64,000 bases of DNA, from NCBI GenBank assembly GCA_904063045.1, contig CAJFCJ010000008.1, positions 248,001 through 312,000 on the forward strand, read 5' to 3'. Made by a program: the position numbers and the translations under genes. Each line of letters begins with the position of its first letter. Position 1 is the stretch's first letter. The notes beneath the pieces are model-generated. The model saw only the letters and a list, made by a program, of their open reading frames with translations, ran no database searches and had not been told where the DNA came from. Below are positions 52,642 through 64,000 of the stretch, in pieces. This DNA is from Dimorphilus gyrociliatus. Its lineage: Eukaryota; Annelida; Polychaeta; Dinophilidae.

Positions 52642-53514
52642 ATGGAACTTGATTCGCCGCCACCTTCCGATAATCACAATAAATCGGTATCCGAAAGGAT
52701 AGATAGTATTAGGGCATTAAGAAGAAAGGTGGATGTGCTAAATAGCAGCATACAAGATAAGATTGGCGATTTGTCAATTGTCAACACTGAAGCTGAACAA
52801 TTTGAGAATCATGCGCTAAGTTCATACGATTACATAAGAGAGACTAACGTAGACGCCGACCAGGTGTTCGATTGTAAAGAATTTGGGACAAAATTTAGGT
52901 CGCACGTTAGAAGTATTTATGGCGAGAATGGACTTTTGGAAAATGGCGGAATTTCAGAAATGGGTTGGAAAAAAATTGGGGAATCTATTGGTAAATATTA
53001 TAAACTATTTTCTGGTAAAAAGTCGTTTGCTGGCTGTCTGGGGGATATCCCACCGGAAAAGAAAAGGCAGAGTCGGTCGCAGATCAGACGAAAAGATAAG
53101 GAGTTGATGATGCTGTCTCAACCAGGGGAAAAGGCTGTGGGATCTGAAAAGAAAGAGGAGACTAGCGCACTAGTTTTGCATGTTCTAAAATGTCTTCGTC
53201 ATAATTATAGAACAAAGAAAAGAGCAATAGGCTTTTACGAATTTGTCGTTGATCCCTTATCATTTGGTCGTACGTTGGAGAACATTTTTTATTTATCTTT
53301 TCTAATTAGGGACAGACATGTAAGGATGTTCCTTAATGCAGACCAGCTCCCTGTAATAAAACCCGTGTCGGAAGAAGAAAGATCAAAATTTGCAGAAGTA
53401 GCCGAAATCGATTCGCTTTCAACTCTCTTTACCGTGACTCATGAAGACTGGACAAAGATAGTGGAAAAATTGGGTATGGAACATAGAAGCTTAATATCCC
53501 GCCCAAAATGCTAA
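52642..53514 (+). CDS. NSMCE4A: NSE4 kleisin of the SMC5/6 complex, intronless
   Basis: One uninterrupted frame of 290 residues from ATG at 52642. NSE4 is the kleisin that bridges the SMC5 and SMC6 heads and carries the NSE1/NSE3 subcomplex; the complex acts in replication-linked repair and rDNA stability. The C-terminal winged-helix part is diagnostic (FYEFVVDPLSF, RTLENIF, SFLIRD, LPVIKPVS), close to human FFDFVVDPHSF, RTVENIF, SFIIRD and LPVIEPVS. The N-terminal helical part (ERIDSIRALRRKVDVLN) fits the SMC6 neck-binding segment. No splice sites interrupt the frame, unlike all neighbouring non-bHLH genes. An in-frame TTG lies three codons upstream, but ATG is the natural start. Candidate poly(A) signal AATAAA lies near 53863. 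Confidence 0.93.
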   Translation: MELDSPPPSDNHNKSVSERIDSIRALRRKVDVLNSSIQDKIGDLSIVNTEAEQFENHALSSYDYIRETNVDADQVFDCKEFGTKFRSHVRSIYGENGLLENGGISEMGWKKIGESIGKYYKLFSGKKSFAGCLGDIPPEKKRQSRSQIRRKDKELMMLSQPGEKAVGSEKKEETSALVLHVLKCLRHNYRTKKRAIGFYEFVVDPLSFGRTLENIFYLSFLIRDRHVRMFLNADQLPVIKPVSEEERSKFAEVAEIDSLSTLFTVTHEDWTKIVEKLGMEHRSLISRPKC

Positions 53515-53790
53515 TGAGGATTTCTCTCAATTACCCGTTAGACTCTGTATTATTTTTGTACAGATTTCTTTTTATATGGTGTATTTGTTTATATTACTGT
53601 TTATCTCTCTTACGTTTGTACTGACTTTATCAACGAAAGACAAGTAGTAAAAAGATTCTATACTAAGCGGAAGTGAAAGTTCCAAAAAAACGTAGGAGAG
53701 GTCGGTAAACGCTTACCGAATTTCCCCCGGGAGTACGTGTTTTTTTAGACGATCCAGTTCTGTTAAAAAAAATATATAAAAAAAAGCCTG

Positions 53791-53806
53791 GACGCCATCT
53801 GCTGGT
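53791..53806 (-). promoter_or_regulatory. CTCF-like site, CCACCAGCAGATGGCG
   Basis: The minus strand has the CCACCAG flank and the CAGATGGCG core with extra bases between. It sits between NSE4 and the thyroid hormone receptor. Confidence 0.4.
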
Positions 53807-54355
53807 GGTTAAAATTCTGATTATAGTTAGTAAATTGGCGGCTCCTTTCACCATATCTAAGAAAATAAATCAATTAGGAGAAAAAACATATTTTTTCTTC
53901 AGTTAGTACAAAAAAGGAAGAGTTATGTAACAAATTTAAGAATGAAGGCTCCCATTTGTCTCAATAAAAAGGGAAAGTTTACTGATAAATCTCCGTGTTC
54001 AAAAATCTGTCTCTTCCTTTTCCCGAAAGGAAAATAATAAGATTTTAAATAGTATAGGCTTACAAGTGCAAGCGTGATCACTGGTGTTTCTATAGGTAAA
54101 AGCTAAACTTTCCCTGAGTTGAAGTTCTGGTCGAATTTTCCTCTACTTTGTTAAAACACTTTCCACGAAAGGACATAACGCGAAGATACTTTCCCGACAT
54201 CTCTTTATACAAAAGCGGTTTAACCTTTCATACGGTTCGGCAGCATCTACATCTTTCTGCCCAATAGGTGGTTGAATTCGGAGAGTTGGGTTTAACTTTC
54301 GCAGAGAATTCGCATTGGGATAGTGCGGTCTGGTATAGACCCAGTAACCCTTCTT

Positions 54356-54429
54356 ATTGGCTGCAAGCGGTCATCTCGCCATGGCGACGTTGCGTTAGCA
54401 TGACAACCGAGTAGGGTCAGGTCAGGTTA
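54356..54429 (+). promoter_or_regulatory. CCAAT box and overlapping nuclear-receptor half-sites
   Basis: ATTGG (inverted CCAAT) is at 54356-54360. GGGTCA (54414-54419), AGGTCA (54419-54424) and AGGTTA (54424-54429) form three half-site-like hexamers, each sharing one A with the next. They lie about 200 bases before the receptor start codon. Confidence 0.45.
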
Positions 54430-54627
54430 ATTACGTAACAGCCCGATGGTCGGAGAATGTTATGTAATTTCTCTCTCACCTCCGCCAGTCGCTGCATTTT
54501 GCGATTTGCATTCGATCGGGACACTTTACAACGCTTATAGACGGTGTACTTTTTTTTATAACTACCTCAGTTTTTGTGATTAGACGGGAGAAGTTCACTT
54601 CAGTGTAAAGAGACAATAAACATAAAA

Positions 54628-55084
54628 ATGCATCACTCCCCGGAAAAGTCTTTCGATCAGACGAGATTTTCTTCGTCGTCTAATACTTCTACGCCATCAC
54701 CAGGGAATCCATCTTCCGAAGAAGCATCAAATTCTTTCTTTAGTCCTGGAGCAAATTCTAAAATTGGTATGACTAGTCCGTCTTCATCTAATGGAAAAAT
54801 GAAGAAAAGTAAGTAAATTGAATAGATCTAAAAGGAATAAATTATTAGTATAATTATTACTTTATACTATAAGAATTAAAGTCTCTTCAAGGGGTGCATT
54901 TAAAGGCCTTGTTATCACCCAAAACCATAAAAAAAGAACTAGCTAGCCATAATAAAAAAGAAATTGATGTTAATTTAAACTTTTTTGTTTTTTTAAAAAC
55001 AAAAGAGAAAAAGAAATGAGCAGTTTTTTTTCTATTCTATTTACTTAGTTTTTTTTATAATTTTTTTATAAAGTAGAGAATAGA

Positions 55085-55117
<33 letters not shown>

Positions 55118-58100
55118 AATGTATGGATGTATGTATGGATATATATATATGTGTACATGTCTACATGTTCAATCACATGACTACGTTATGTACTTTGACC
55201 CGAAATTGACCCATAGATATAACTTAACGTGTATCAACAACATGAATTACTTTGTCTAATGGATAAACTATTAATAGAGATACATAAATTCGAAGCATAG
55301 AAACAAAGTACCGTATATAGAATTGTGTACATGTATGTAAACTCATCTTTAGAAATATAAATATATAGGCGTACCACTTTCTTTTAACAAATTGCTAAAG
55401 TAAGAATAATAATACACCTTTTTTTGGTGTGTTAGGTGTTAATTATAGGTTTGTAAATGTCTCCAAATAGGCCGATATCAATATCTGACTAATTGAATGA
55501 AAATTAGGTTTAAACGGATTAATTTTCGTGGAAGCTTCTCTTTTTACGAATATATATTTAAGGTATTTGTTTTGTCATGTATAATACTTGAAATGTGTAA
55601 CTTAATCACGTGACTACAAGACGGTCAGTTGGGCCTATTGTTATTTTTCTAAAGAATCCCGCTTGGGTTTCAGATTTATGTAACAATAGTCACGTGACTA
55701 TTTACACAGTCTGACGACCCGATATTGACCTATTGAGGTAGATTTTACAAATCACCTTTAAATTGCGAATTGATTCTTTCCTTTTTAGAAAAAATAGTTT
55801 CCGTTGAAAAAAAGTAAAAGTAGAAATTCGAAAATTGTATTTATTTTCAGTGCTTGATAATGTATTTATACTAGAAAGTTTGGTTATATTATTTATGTAA
55901 CATGTAAATGCGCTTGAAACGCATGCGCATTGCGTGACGTTGGCATGGCACGCGCAGTCGGACAAGTGCGGTCATTTATTACGCAATCTGTTCTTATGCA
56001 ATCCCCCTATTGTATACGCGTTTCACTGCTAGATGCTTTGTTCCAAGGATGAAGGTTTGTTTATGCCTCCGAGTCTTAAATATATGTAAAACCATTTAAT
56101 AAGTGATTTTTTATTGTATAGTTGAGAAAGTTGTCCGCGCAATGAGTACTGTATTCTTAATTTGTCTCCCCTTTCTTTAAATAACCTACTATTGCTAACA
56201 TAGTAACAAAATCTGTGAGTAAGGAGAATTTTTAGGGCGTAATTGATGACGCAGCCTGGGAAAATGCAAGTTCATGCAAAACTCCACAACATTAGTGGGA
56301 ACAGGTTACGTAACTGACTGAGTGAGTAAGCGGCAATTGCATAAAATTGAGGTCATACGAAGGACACGCATAATCGCCTTTAGCCCCGAACATTTTCCAT
56401 GCGACGCATATGTTAATGATTAACCTTAATTAGTCTGTCATAAAATATACATTTCAACGATAGTCGAATGAAACAAAAATGAGCATCGCAAACTGCAGAT
56501 GTTCCAACATCCAGCTGAGAGTTTTTGACCGTTTGTGCACCTGGCATAGTAAAGACAGTTATAATTAGGCTTGCGTAATCGTCCAGGTGTGTCCGCAATA
56601 CGTACTTAGATGGCACGTTTAAAAAAAATCCCTTTTGCTATTTTTGTAACACAAAGATAAATCACCGCTCCGACTTTCCTTTCTTTACCAAGCTTTTTTA
56701 TAAAGTTTACTTATAACTTTCTCTGAGTGCCTTTTTCTTTTTACCTCTAACAATAGAGTTTAATTTAACGGAATAATGTAAGAATTATTCGCTTGTTAAG
56801 TAATTCGTCATTAACTCCTGTAAACCATATGGCTAGAAGTGAACACAAAGAAAGAGCAAAAGAAGCAAATCGTTAGCCCTTTCTCTCCTTAATAAAAAAA
56901 GGTATTAAAAGTTAAAAGGGAAATATGCAAGCAATTTTTATTAGACCCTTACGTTACGTAAGTATTATGTAATTTATATCGATTAGTGAAATTCCCTTCC
57001 ATAGGAAAAGAAGTTATGTAATTTTATACGTTAAAAATGAAGTTAAAACACGAATATCCTTCTATTGAGAACTTTGCCGACTTTTCCCTAGTTTTTTCAT
57101 AAACAAATTAAAATCAATTAAGTAGATTAATAGTCCGAAAAAAAATAAGTTGAGACGTGCGGTTTCGCTGATAAGGCTGACACCCTTTGTTGCTCTTTGA
57201 GCATAATTGCCCTACTCGTCTTTCCTTTATTGAATAAAGACTTCTTCCAAGTCAAAACAATTAATAAGATAACAATTAAATATCCGCTTTCGTTGTTATT
57301 ATCTTATTAATAAAAAAAAATTCAATAAATATCGCTTTGTTTGTTCGAAAGAGAGAGATTTGTGATTAAAAGTTTGTCTTTATCAATAATTCTTTTGTTT
57401 TTATGGTTGCTTACTTATTTACAGACGCCCCTTATATTCCAAGTTATATGGACTTGACAAATGGTCCGGAACCGTGTGTTGTTTGTGGAGACGCGGCAAC
57501 GGGTTATCATTATCGGTGTATGACATGCGAAGGTTGCAAAGGTTTCTTCAGAAGAACAATACAAAAGAATTTACAATATCACTGCAAATGGAACGGTCAA
57601 TGCTCGATAGATAAAAATACGAGAAATCAGTGCCAGCAATGTAGATTTCAAAAGTGTATTAGGGTTGGAATGGCTACAGACTGTAAGTTATTTAATTATT
57701 TCCTTTAATTAAGATGGTTTTTAATTGAAAAAGTTACCATTTCCTGTGTTTTCCATCACACAGTAGTCTTAAACGAGAAACAAAGAGTCGCTAAACGCAA
57801 ACTGATCGAAGATAATAGGGAAAGAAGGCGGCAAGAACAAGTAAGTTTTTGATGACCGTTTGCTATACAAATAACTATTAGTTTTCTCGTTTCTTAAAAT
57901 AGACAGTACAAAGCACTCGAGTTAAACAGCAGCACGAAAATTGTATTCACGACTGTTTGACAAATGAAGATAAGATCTTGATTGCCGAAATAATGAAGGC
58001 CTATTCACAGACTAATACTTCTCAGAATTATATAATAGTAAGTTAACCAAATAAGATTTAAGGATCTATACCTTATATTTAATGACTCTGAACAATCATT

Positions 58101-59051
58101 CATGAACTTTTAGCCCGAAAGAGAAATTCTCGGAAGGGAGAGGATGGGCTCAGCCGATCCAAAATTATGGAAACATCTTGCCGAAGTAATGACCCCTTCA
58201 ATCATTAGAGTAGTTGAATTCGCAAAAAAATTACCCGGTTTTAATCAATTGGATTTGGACGATCAAATCCTGTTGTTAAAGTCTTCCTGTATGGAAATTA
58301 TGTGCCTAAGGGCGGCATATAAGTATGATGTACGAAATGGATTGTCAATAATGGACGGTGAAAAGGTAAGTTTTATAAGAATTATATATAAATATATTGT
58401 TTGATATACATTTTGTTACATTCTAATTTTAATTTGAACTTTTAAACTATTTCAGGATAGCGGTTTTACTCTACTTATTGAACCTATAAGAGAATTTGCA
58501 ATCGGCCTGTCTAAATTACAGCTGGATGATACAGAAGTGGCACTTTTAGCTGCTGTTTTGCTAATGCAAGCAGGTAAATATTTTTCTTTGTTAAACCCTA
58601 TTTAAATATTTTATTTGATATTTTAATTAATTTTCTCTTTATCTTGTCAGATCGTTCTGGTTTGAAGAACCAAGAAGAAGTTGAATCAATACAAGATTCC
58701 ATTTTAGGAGCGTATAAACGTTATATATCAGAAAAAAGACCTCATCAACCAATCCATTGGGCAAAGGTTTTAATGAAGGTATAGCTAATTGGAAGTTACT
58801 TAAAAATTTATCTAACTATTCTCTTGTTTTCTATTCTTTAGATTACAGACTTGAGATCCATAACATCAAAACATGCCGAAAAAATTATGAATATCAAATT
58901 AGATCAAGCTTTTACAATGCCTCAACAAGTTGCAAATGTTTTCGAAGGTGCTACCAGTGTTGAAGTTACAAGTGACTATCTTCCGTCTTATCCTAGTTGG
59001 CCTTTAATGCCGTTACACCACGTTGTTCCAAACATGACTTCCAAAAGCTGA
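54628..59051 (+). CDS. THR: thyroid hormone receptor (NR1A) with divergent helix 12
   Basis: Eight exons give 452 residues: 54628-54808, 57425-57682, 57764-57840, 57903-58037, 58114-58365, 58456-58573, 58651-58778 and 58842-59051. The receptor binds AGGTCA elements, usually with RXR. The A/B region is Ser/Pro-rich; YIPSYMD just before the DBD matches TR. The DBD (78-138) has all eight zinc cysteines and P-box CEGCKG, with a second-finger loop about three residues shorter than human. MATDLVL and the [12 protein letters not shown] extension are TR hallmarks. The LBD keeps [26 protein letters not shown], Arg249 and His394 (human Arg282, His435). Human Arg320 is Lys287, Asn331 is Asp298, and the AF-2 glutamate is Asn415 (VANVF). 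A 33-residue tail follows helix 12, where vertebrate TRs end. Intron 1 is 2.6 kb. Confidence 0.94.
55086..55118. repeat. compound AT/GT microsatellite
   Basis: TA run passing into a GT run within intron 1 of the thyroid hormone receptor gene. Confidence 0.85.
55604..55698. promoter_or_regulatory. paired TCACGTGA boxes in receptor intron 1
   Basis: ATCACGTGAC (55605-55614) and GTCACGTGAC (55689-55698, a full CLEAR-type palindrome) lie 84 bases apart. USF/TFEB/MITF factors bind such boxes. It may be an intronic enhancer. Confidence 0.35.
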
Positions 59052-60368
59052 TTTGTCTTTCTCAAACTCTGTCTCTCTCTCTTTCTCTCTCTGTCTGTGT
59101 CTCTCCTTTCTATCCCTTTCTATCTATTTCTATCTATTTTTCCATGCATATGTTTGTGACGTTTTTTAAAAAATAATTTTTTAATACGAAAAGGAAGAAA
59201 CAAGAAATAAAATTTGCACAGAGCTTCGTTTTTGTAACAAAGGAGAAATTTGTCTCTTTCTTTCCAAATTACTGATGTAGTACGCCATCTATCGGATTTT
59301 TGACAAAGCAAGCACCATTCGTTTACGGTTAATACAGACAAGCTATAAGGGATTACAGTAGTAGTTTATTCTGCGATAATTTGACGAAAGTAGCTGATTT
59401 ATGTTTAATAAATTTCATCATTAAAATATAGCTTGAAATGAAAAATAAAGTTTAATTATAGGATAATCGGTTCTCACTCGGTCACTGGGGCATTTTTTAT
59501 TACATTAACAATCATATGGGATAGAAATGATACTTATTCCGATATAATTGGAAGGTGGAAGAGTCATTAAGGATACTTGAAGCCATATTATAAATATACG
59601 CTTATTCGTGAGTCTTTCTTTGTCTAAGGGTAATTAATCGATTATTTATAAGTTAAATACAGACAATTGAACAAAAGAAACAAAAGGGAGTATTTAGTTT
59701 ATATATACAGAATATAAGAACATATATTTGTAGAATGTTTAAGTAGCAATAGATTATAAATAGCTATATATACCTATAAATTTACTATCTATATTTTATT
59801 AAAAAGCTATAATAGAGTAAATTATTAAAAAATGCTAATTATTAATTTGTTCTATATTTATTGGCGGGGGAGTTTCGAAAAGCAGCTACAGACATTATTC
59901 ATGAATGATATTTAATAAAAAATTATCAATTAAAAAACTTTTACAAACGAAAAAACATAATTTTAATGAAACGAATAGAGAACAAAAAAAAAGTTATAAT
60001 AATAAAGAAAAAACAAACAAATATCTCTTTTTTTTTTATCATATAAACTTTAAAACTGTACCAGACTAGTTACAAGACTGGAATGTGGCGCAACACAAAA
60101 AAGCACATAATATCTTATAACTTTTTTTTTTTCCTTTTAAGATGGTTTGTTAGTTTTTTTTAATTTTTAAATAGACGTTTAGCACCAGCATAAGCCTGAA
60201 AAATCATTCAATAAATTAACCTATTAACATAAAGAGTCTTTTTTTGCCGTTTTTTTCCTTTTTGTTATAATATGTATATATAAAAAAGAACAACAATAGA
60301 GATCCATAAAGACACAGTCTGTATTTGCTTGATGTCTCTATTTTATAGTTTTTCCTTTTCTTTTATTG
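59052..60368. other. convergent 3' regions
   Basis: Lies between the receptor stop and the stop of the minus-strand membrane gene. It holds a CT tract (about 59070-59110), AATAAA signals (59404-59411, 59443-59449), a CTCF-like site (59283-59290) and T-rich sequence. No exon found. Confidence 0.5.
59283..59290 (-). promoter_or_regulatory. CTCF-like core, TAGATGGCG
   Basis: Exact minus-strand AGATGGCG preceded by T, between the receptor and the membrane-protein gene. Confidence 0.3.
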
Positions 60369-60826
60369 TTAGACCTTTGTTTCTGAATATGAAAAGTCGG
60401 AGAGTAATGTTTCCGGTTTGGCTGTGGATCCATCGGGAGCCATTCGAACGTGAACGTGTCTTCCTCTCCCCTTACTTGGAACACGGACTAAATCTTCGTC
60501 GGTCTCGTAATCCGTATCGTCAACGTTTCTTTTCTTTGTTGTAGCTGTTGGTGGATTAGATACTATATAGATTAACTTGACTGAGAAGATTCGACGACTC
60601 TTGAAGAACTTGAAAGAAATGGTGCCAAGTAGATGGGATAGTAACATTGATGCAATGAGAGCGCAAAGTACATGACCGCAAACGACGGCCATCCTTAGAA
60701 GACCAGATGCAATTTCCGATATATCATTAGAGACGCTGGAGGCATACTTGTCTTTGAGGAGTCCTAATTCGTAAGAGTATATGTAAAATTGATGTTGATG
60801 AATATCATAGAATACTATATAAGCTG

Positions 60827-60860
<34 letters not shown>

Positions 60861-63800
60861 GAGTACAAACCTGAATAAAATTTAGGCCGTATTGGTATAA
60901 ATTTACAGGGTATAATCTGAATATCTAAGATAGTTTCGTCAACTTGAATATCGCAAGGATCTTCTTCATGCAAGGATTTCTTTCTTATTGCACAAGCTTC
61001 TTTTAAATAATTTTGACTTCTTCTACGTTTTTCACCGTTAAAAAAGGAAAGAAAAGTCTGCAAGTGAACTAGTTCGTTACGCGCTTGTTCTTCAAAAACG
61101 GGAAGGGTGACGTTGTTAAAATGAACAGCCTGTTGTTTTATGTAATTATTGGTCTCATTTGCTCTCACTCTTAACGAAGCAGTTAGAACTTCGGTATGAT
61201 CAAAGAATTCAGCAGTAAATAGAGGCCTAGTCGATCGAACCGCAAAGTGGATTAGGGTCAATAGAGCGATAGCTATTAATATTTTTGGCAAAAGAGGATG
61301 CTGAATCATTTTGGCAGTCTTCGAACGCCACCTAATTTTTCTGCGTGGTGGTTTCTTCGGAGCCGAGTTCAAAGCTACAGAATGCGCTGGTATATCGATT
61401 TGCTTATATCGGTCATCAACATTTTCGTTAGTTTTTTCTGGGAACGTGCTTAGTCTCTCCGTAACTTCGAACCCTTTGCACATTGACTTTAAGTATAATA
61501 CTGTTCTTGTTAGTCTGTATAGTATTATAAATAGATCCATAACAAAGAAGACTATTTTAAGCGTGCCAAGATGCAACGAATCTTTTAATTCATTTAGGCT
61601 GATAGTTTCCTGTGGAAAAACGAATAATTAATAATTCACGATTAATTACGTAATTTCCTCCGTAAATACCTTATCCAAGTAAGATTCCCCTTCGTTTGGA
61701 ACGACAAACTTATATTCATAGCCGTTAGAGTTCATTCCTTTCATTGACTTTTTCGGTAATTTTTCAGAGAAAAATCTCACAGAGTCCAATTGGTGACGAG
61801 GAGTTTTAGACCCTCCAGGACCGGGACATTTATTAAATTTTGGCAATGGTAAACGCTTACGAACTGGTAATGATTTATTGAACATCTGCCAAAATTGAAG
61901 TGGCCACAGTTGGGCATTTTGGACTTCTTCTATGTTTAAAAAAGAGGCAAAATCGACCTCTTTTCCCCGGAGGTATTCATTCTTTCGAAATGCCTTTGGC
62001 CTCTCGTTTGAATATCTAGATTTATTGAATAAGTCGGCCGCGGTTTTAGTCCAATTACTATGATAAATTTTTTTCAAATATTGCCGATATCTAAAGAAAG
62101 TCTTTGATAGATGATTATTTAATTCTTCTTTGTAGAGTTCAGAAAATTCCGTTACATTCTTGCTATATGCGTACATTGCGTAATCGATATGACTCCTCAT
62201 TAAGTGACTAATTGTAGGATCGTTTGATTTTTTATCAACATCTTTCCTAAGAGAGTCAAATAACTCTTCAACATAGACGGAGCAGGAACTTTGCATTGAG
62301 GTAACTAACTTAACTTGTTGTATGAGTTCGTTCTCGCCAAATTCATCGATTTTTAGCACTCTTCTTCTCGTTTCATTACCTCTATTTGTCTGATTGCGGA
62401 AGGCTGCTTCCACACCCTTAAAATCACTTGATAGTATATAGCTTAGTACTGTATAAAGTACTGTAAATGTAAAAATGAAAGTGTAGAGCATTTTAAAGAC
62501 GCCATACGTAACTATAATCAATATTTGTGATTTGCTCAAACCGTTCCAATGACCGCAGCTGGTCGATGAACTGTCTATTGAATGAGTATCTGCTGAAGGG
62601 ATTCGAGTTGAGGGCCCTTTAGGATTTTTTCGAGTACAATCCAAGTAACAAAACACGCTAACGGATAAGAGAGCCAAAACCCCACAGACACTAGACAAGA
62701 TAATAAGGGCAACTAAATGTGGCATATCCGGTTCCTTAAGTGTCACTTTTTCCCTCTTTGCTATATATTTTGGATGTTCGATCACCATTCTTGTTAGAAA
62801 AATTGAATAGTTCTTGTACGGATCTTCCAGTTGAACATCGTATGTCCTTGACTTTAAATACATAAAATTCGGGACACTAAAAGAAATATTAAAAGTTGGT
62901 TTTGGAGCACAACCAACTAATAAATCGATTTTATATAATTCTTCAGGTCCTCCCCCTCGTCTACTATTTGCTCTTTTCTTCCTGTCGTTAACTCTAACTT
63001 GCATATAACCAGGACAATCGCTCATGCGGCCAGTGATGTTAATTACCCAAATAGCTTCGTCCCTTGTCAACGTTAAAGAAGCTTTAAGCGTCTCGTCGAC
63101 AATCAGGTGAGGACCATTTTTAAAGTACCACTTGAAAAGGCTTTGATTACCTGGCATAATAAATTTGACAGAGGGAAGAGGGTTATTGCGTTTAATATCA
63201 TATTCGAAAGGTTTGTCAATTTGACTTTCCGAATGAGATTTTATAGTAACGTTAACGTCTATATAATCTTTCTCGTCTCCTAAATCGCCCGTATAATACG
63301 GTATAAATTTTGATGTATTTTTATTACAACTATCCGAATTCCTTCCAGAGAACCATTTAGAAGTACTAAATAGGGAAAAAAGAATTTTATTAATAAAATT
63401 TTATTGATATCTCTTCAAAATGGGCTAGAAAATTCAATTACCTATAAGCGAATGGTTCCTCAAATTGCACGTATGTTAAAAAGCTATTATCAGTTGGCAT
63501 TTTCTCGATTTTGAATGGTCTATTCTTCTTAACTTTCTTTTTATAGGGAAATAATTTGTATGAAATTGGTTTTCCCGTTGGATCGTTATAAATATCGAGG
63601 ATAAAATCTTTCTCCATTTTTAAATTTGTCGTATGTTTAACAGTTAGAAAATCTGTTGTGTAGCTTCCATGAGTAAGAAAATCTAAGCCTTTACTTTTAA
63701 TTTCTTTATATCTTCTTTCAGAACGATAATTTAGGCTTTCAACTTCAATTTCATAAAATAGTTTGTAAAGTATTTCCGGTTCTTTGCTTTTTATATGACA

Positions 63801-64000
63801 TTTAACATGATAATTACGAGTACCAGTTCGAAAATCAGCTTCGAATGCTGGTTGAAGTGTAAATGTATAAGCAGAGCCAGTTATACAGTTAATTGGTGCA
63901 TTGGTACATTCAGGCTTAACAGCTTCTTTGCAATCTTTCAACGTATAACAGCCGATGTAATCATCTGTTGCGCAACACTCTTGATTCGGTCTACCCCGTC
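60369..64000 (-). CDS. five-pass membrane glycoprotein, unidentified family (5' end beyond window)
   Basis: Four exons are visible (64000-63442, partial; 63365-61670; 61609-60871; 60763-60369), giving 1128 residues without the N-terminus. I do not recognise the family. The visible N-terminal ectodomain starts cysteine-rich (QECC, GCYTLKDC, CTNAPINC) and continues beta-like with N-glycosylation sites. Membrane segments lie at about 62719-62642 and 62527-62432 in exon 2, two more in exon 3 (near VFFVMDLFIILY and ILIAIALLTLIHF) and one in the last exon (VVCGHVLCALIASMLL). Between segments 2 and 3 is a long helical, N-glycosylated loop; a shorter one follows segment 4. The topology thus resembles prominin or tweety proteins, but with a larger N-terminal ectodomain and no clear sequence match. 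The tail is basic, ends ETKV (a class I PDZ-ligand pattern) and has DYETDED. An AT repeat fills part of the third intron. Confidence 0.75.
60835..60861. repeat. AT microsatellite
   Basis: TA run in the last intron of the membrane-protein gene, ten bases from the donor. Confidence 0.85.

Larger units (their letters stand above)
53515..54627. other. intergenic region and thyroid receptor promoter region
   Basis: No exon found. It contains the NSE4 3' region, a CTCF-like site (53791-53806) and, from about 54240, the least AT-rich non-coding stretch of the window, with an inverted CCAAT box and nuclear-receptor half-sites. This is probably the promoter and 5'UTR of the receptor gene. Confidence 0.55.

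Noticed and set aside
55702-55965. 87-codon minus-strand open frame inside receptor intron 1
   Set aside because: No splice signals or family motif. Its start is a run of Cys/Ala codons over a GC-richer patch and looks accidental.

Overview
The window is nuclear DNA from an AT-rich animal (about 30% GC by eye). Genes are split by short GT-AG introns, many of 45-110 bases. The gene set includes a thyroid hormone receptor (NR1A), an ESE/ELF3-type ETS factor with PNT domain and AT-hook, a KLF10/11-type factor and the cilia factor TTC12. Together these point to a bilaterian that is neither a nematode nor a typical insect. I favour a lophotrochozoan, perhaps an annelid with a strongly AT-biased genome, but I cannot name the species from sequence alone.

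Layout. 1-21,300 is gene-poor: pyrimidine-rich tracts, microsatellites and one doubtful small gene (8.3-8.9 kb). A single-exon bHLH gene of Ptf1/Fer type (21,323-21,925, minus) stands alone, with another desert to 27.4 kb. From 27.4 kb the window is gene-dense. In order: a UBZ4-like zinc-finger nuclear protein (minus), head-to-head with a TBC1D12/14 Rab-GAP (plus); a KLF10/11 factor; an SLC52A riboflavin transporter; RAD51C; the ETS factor; mLST8 (minus), head-to-head with TTC12 (plus); an intronless NSE4; the thyroid hormone receptor; and a large five-pass membrane glycoprotein (minus) that runs off the right edge and that I could not identify.

The genes do not form one pathway. Two themes recur. 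RAD51C and NSE4 both serve DNA repair. mLST8 (TORC1/2), the TBC1D12/14-type GAP (autophagy and recycling endosomes) and several TCACGTGA boxes relate to growth and autophagy control, though adjacency does not prove co-regulation.

Main points for a second look: (1) an 8-mer, AGATGGCG, resembling a CTCF core, recurs far above rough expectation and sits between genes; (2) the mLST8 intron has a perfect 12-bp inverted repeat that covers both splice sites; (3) RAD51C has a changed Walker A glycine and lacks the catalytic-glutamate position; (4) the thyroid hormone receptor lacks the AF-2 glutamate and has a C-terminal extension, with overlapping receptor half-sites upstream; (5) the ETS recognition helix and following wing are unusual; (6) the unidentified five-pass glycoprotein. 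Exon borders were placed by hand from splice consensus, reading-frame continuity and remembered family alignments; all frames close as described.
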